A DNA stretch of 7,862 bases from Candidatus Rokubacteria bacterium RIFCSPLOWO2_02_FULL_72_37 (lineage in GTDB: Bacteria; Methylomirabilota; Methylomirabilia; Rokubacteriales; CSP1-6), in the NCBI GenBank assembly GCA_001790315.1, contig MGCE01000108.1, positions 1 to 7,862 of the forward strand, given 5' to 3'. Below are positions 5,769 to 7,862 of the stretch, piece after piece (the first letter of the stretch is position 1; each line of letters begins with the position of its first letter). The notes under the pieces are model-generated. The model did not search any database. It saw only the letters and a program-made list of their open reading frames with translations, and had not been told where the DNA came from. Both the position numbers and the translations under genes were made by a program.

Positions 5769-6982
5769 GGCTCGACGAGGTCACCCGCCGGGATTTTCCG
5801 GTCCTCGGTCGAGTGGTCAATGGCCATCCGCTCGCCTACCTGGACTCGGCGGCCTCGAGCCAGAAGCCGCGCGCCGTGATCGACGCGATGAGCCAGTACT
5901 ACGAGCGGAGCCACGCGAACGTCCACCGCTCCATCCACACGCTGGGCGAGGAGGCGACCGAGCTCTACGAGGGTGCGCGCGACCATGTGCAGCGCTTCAT
6001 CGGCGCCGGGAGCCGCGAGGAAGTGGTCTTCACGCGGGGCACGACGGACGGCTTGAACCTCCTGGCCGACGCCCTGTGCGCGAGCCTCGCGCCCGGCGAC
6101 GAGGTGCTGATCACGGAGATGGAGCACCACTCGAACATCATCCCGTGGCAGATCGCTGCGCGGCGGCGGGGGCTCGCGCTTCGCGCCGTGCCGATCGCGG
6201 AGCGTGGGCTCCTCGACCTCGAGGCCCTGGATCGGCTGTTGACGGAGCGGACCCGCGTGGTTGCCTTCACCCACGTGTCGAACGTCCTCGGCACGATCAA
6301 CCCCGTCGCCTCCATCTGTGCCCGGGCGCGCCGCGTGGGCGCCGTAACAGTCGTTGATGGAGCTCAGGCTGCGCCTCACCTGGGGCTCGCCATGTCGGCG
6401 TTACAGTGTGACTTTTACGTGTTCTCCCCGCACAAGATGCTGGGCCCGACCGGCATCGGCGTGCTCTGGGGGCGCCGCGAGCGCCTCGCCGCCCTCGAGC
6501 CGACGCGCGGGGGGGGCGAGATGATCAAGGAAGTCTGGCTCGACCGGGCCGAGTGGAACGACCTGCCATGGCGGTTCGAGCCCGGCACGCCGCCCATCGC
6601 CGAGGCCGTCGGCCTCACCGCGGCGGTCGAATATCTCGAGAAAATCGGGATGGACCGGGTGGGCGAGCACGAGCGCGCCCTCAGCCGGCAGACGCTCGAG
6701 GCGCTCGCGGCCCTGCCGGGGGTGCGGGTCTTCGGCCCGCCCGCGGCGGTCGAGCGGGGCGCGGTCGTGGCCTTCACGGTCGACGGCCTGCATCCGCACG
6801 ATGTCGCCGCGCTCCTCGACGCCGAGGGGATCGCCGTGCGCGCGGGCCACCACTGCGCGATGCCGCTGATGCGCCGGCTCGGCGTCGTCGGAACCTCGCG
6901 CGCGAGTTTCTCCGTGTTCAACGCGCCCGACGAGGTCGACCGCCTGGTCCGGGCGGTGGCCGATCTGCGCTCGGTGCTCTAG
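5765..6982 (+). CDS. sufS: SufS-type group II cysteine desulfurase
   Basis: It is 405 residues from the GTG at 5765, the usual length for SufS. It converts L-cysteine to alanine and leaves a persulfide on the active-site Cys. Visible signatures are: YLDSAASSQKPRAVIDAM, with HANVHRSIHTLGEEAT; MEHHSNIIPWQ (His121/His122, stacking on PLP); VVDGAQAAPH (Asp198, Gln201, PLP ring contacts); FSPHKMLGPTGIGVLWG (Lys224, PLP Schiff base); GGGEMI; FEPGTPPIAEAVGL; and RAGHHCAMPLM (Cys364, the persulfide residue, same number as in E. coli SufS). All key residues are present, so it should be active. The start was chosen by the sufU overlap and by the family-like opening RLDEVTRRDFPVL. Following xdhC and the MoeA-like gene, it may sulfurate molybdenum cofactor, serve Fe-S clusters, or both. 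Confidence 0.95.
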   Translation: MRLDEVTRRDFPVLGRVVNGHPLAYLDSAASSQKPRAVIDAMSQYYERSHANVHRSIHTLGEEATELYEGARDHVQRFIGAGSREEVVFTRGTTDGLNLLADALCASLAPGDEVLITEMEHHSNIIPWQIAARRRGLALRAVPIAERGLLDLEALDRLLTERTRVVAFTHVSNVLGTINPVASICARARRVGAVTVVDGAQAAPHLGLAMSALQCDFYVFSPHKMLGPTGIGVLWGRRERLAALEPTRGGGEMIKEVWLDRAEWNDLPWRFEPGTPPIAEAVGLTAAVEYLEKIGMDRVGEHERALSRQTLEALAALPGVRVFGPPAAVERGAVVAFTVDGLHPHDVAALLDAEGIAVRAGHHCAMPLMRRLGVVGTSRASFSVFNAPDEVDRLVRAVADLRSVL

Positions 6983-6983
6983 G

Positions 6984-7862
6984 ATGCGTGCGTCAGCCTT
7001 CGGGCTCGTGGCCCTCGTCCTCGCGGCGGCGGCGCCTGCCGCGGCGGAACAGGGCGTCGTGGCCAAGCTCGACATCGACGGCGTGATCAACCCCGTGACC
7101 CTGCGCCTGGTCGGTGTCGCCATCGAACGCGCGGAGGCCGAGGGTGCCCAGGCCCTGCTGATCCAGCTGGACACCCCGGGCGGTCTGGAGCGCTCGATGC
7201 GCGGCATCGTGCAGCGGATGCTGAACGCGCGGATCCCGGTCATCGTCTACGTCGCGCCCACGGGCGCGCGCGCCGCCTCGGCCGGCGTGTTCATCACGAT
7301 GGCGGCCCACGTTGCCGCGATGGCGCCGGCGACGAACATCGGCGCGGCCTCGCCGGTGGCCCTCGGCGGCGGCGCCGACAAGACGATGATGAAGAAGATC
7401 GAGAACGACGCGGCCGCGTTCATCCGCTCGGTCGCGCTCGAGCGCGGGCGCAACGCCGACTGGGCCGAGAAGGCCGTGCGCCAGGCCGTGTCCGTGACCG
7501 AGCGCGAGGCGGTCAAGCTCAAGGTGATCGACCTCGTCGCGGACTCGGTGCCGGAGCTGCTCGCGAAGATCGACGGGCGCACGGTGAAGACCGTGAAGGG
7601 GCCGGTCACCCTCGCGACCCGCGGGGCGCGCGTCTCGCCGATCGAGATCGGATTCCGCGACAGGTTCCTCAACGTGATCACCGACCCGAACGTCGCCTAT
7701 ATATTGATGATGCTCGGCATGCTCGGGCTCTTCTTCGAGCTGTCGAATCCCGGGGTGATCCTGCCCGGCGTGGTCGGCGGCATCTCGCTGATCCTGGCCT
7801 TCTTCGCCTTTCAGAGCCTGCCGATCAACTACGCGGGGCTGCTCCTGATTCTCTTCGGGATC
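6984..7862 (+). CDS. nfeD: NfeD-family membrane serine protease (ClpP/SppA-like), 3' partial
   Basis: 293 codons are visible from the ATG at 6984, 1 nt after the sufS stop; the gene continues past the window. Residues 1-21 form a signal peptide (hydrophobic LVALVLAAAAPAAA, likely cleaved after AAA). A ClpP-class protease domain follows: AKLDIDGVINPVT, LLIQLDTPGGLERSMR, and VYVAPTGARAASAGVFITMA with nucleophile Ser99, then MAPATNIGAASPV. Lys138 in MKKIENDAAAFI aligns with the catalytic Lys of Pyrococcus NfeD (Ser97/Lys138), giving a Ser-Lys dyad. From residue ~237 come hydrophobic spans (VAYILMMLGMLGLFFEL, then GVILPGVVGGISLILAFFAF, then the start of a third), the NfeD membrane region. The proteolytic domain should face outside the cytoplasm. 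NfeD proteins work with stomatin-like partners, which would be expected downstream. A link to Mo-enzyme maturation is not evident; it may simply be the next gene. Confidence 0.93.
   Translation, partial: MRASAFGLVALVLAAAAPAAAEQGVVAKLDIDGVINPVTLRLVGVAIERAEAEGAQALLIQLDTPGGLERSMRGIVQRMLNARIPVIVYVAPTGARAASAGVFITMAAHVAAMAPATNIGAASPVALGGGADKTMMKKIENDAAAFIRSVALERGRNADWAEKAVRQAVSVTEREAVKLKVIDLVADSVPELLAKIDGRTVKTVKGPVTLATRGARVSPIEIGFRDRFLNVITDPNVAYILMMLGMLGLFFELSNPGVILPGVVGGISLILAFFAFQSLPINYAGLLLILFGI

Noticed and set aside
6509..6516. Run of eight G in sufS as a possible frameshift
   Set aside because: The frame is correct on both sides and the run encodes the conserved GGGEMI segment, so no error or slippage needs to be assumed.
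5388..6982. Standard SUF Fe-S assembly operon
   Set aside because: Only the SufU-like and SufS genes are present; no SufB, SufC or SufD is in view, and the upstream neighbours are Mo-cofactor genes. It cannot be fully excluded that the rest lies elsewhere.
7699..7708. AT-rich TATATATTGA as a promoter element
   Set aside because: It lies inside the NfeD coding sequence at the start of a membrane span (AYILMM), with no matching -35 element that I could recognise.

Overview
This is a gene-dense, high-GC bacterial window. Every gene is on the + strand with almost no intergenic DNA. It looks like the accessory (maturation) half of an aerobic CO-dehydrogenase / xanthine-oxidase-type molybdenum hydroxylase locus, followed by a sulfur-transfer pair and a membrane protease. 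The composition and gene style (GTG starts, overlapping stops and starts, few AT-rich codons) would suit an uncultivated high-GC soil or sediment lineage such as Rokubacteria/Methylomirabilota, or a high-GC actinobacterium or deltaproteobacterium. No marker here fixes the taxon.

Layout: (1) 1-2064 is the 3' part of a MoxR-type AAA+ ATPase (CoxD-like). A 491-residue intein (112-1584) interrupts it immediately after the Walker B motif. (2) 2067-3206 is a CoxE-like von Willebrand A (VWA) protein. (3) 3239-4354 is a two-domain XdhC/CoxF-family protein. (4) 4351-5391 is a diverged MoeA/Mog-like molybdopterin-binding protein. (5) 5388-5768 is a short SufU/IscU-like scaffold or sulfurtransferase. 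(6) 5765-6982 is a SufS-type cysteine desulfurase. (7) 6984-7862 is the start of an NfeD-family serine protease that runs off the window. The only gap of note is 32 nt (3207-3238). Three successive junctions are 4-nt GTGA start/stop overlaps, so genes 3 to 6 look translationally coupled. I see no terminator, RNA gene, CRISPR array or insertion sequence.

How they may work together: in known cox clusters the AAA+ ATPase and VWA protein are thought to remodel the immature Mo hydroxylase so that its active site can be completed. XdhC-type proteins bind molybdenum cofactor and present it for sulfuration by a cysteine desulfurase. A MoeA-like protein, a SufU-like protein and a SufS directly behind xdhC therefore suggest a dedicated route from cofactor handling to sulfur delivery. 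The structural genes (large, medium and small subunits) are not in the window, so the substrate of the enzyme cannot be named.

The most unusual element is the intein. It appears intact for splicing and homing, carries two helix-turn-helix-like modules around its LAGLIDADG endonuclease, and sits in the catalytic heart of the ATPase, so the ATPase should be inactive until splicing is complete.
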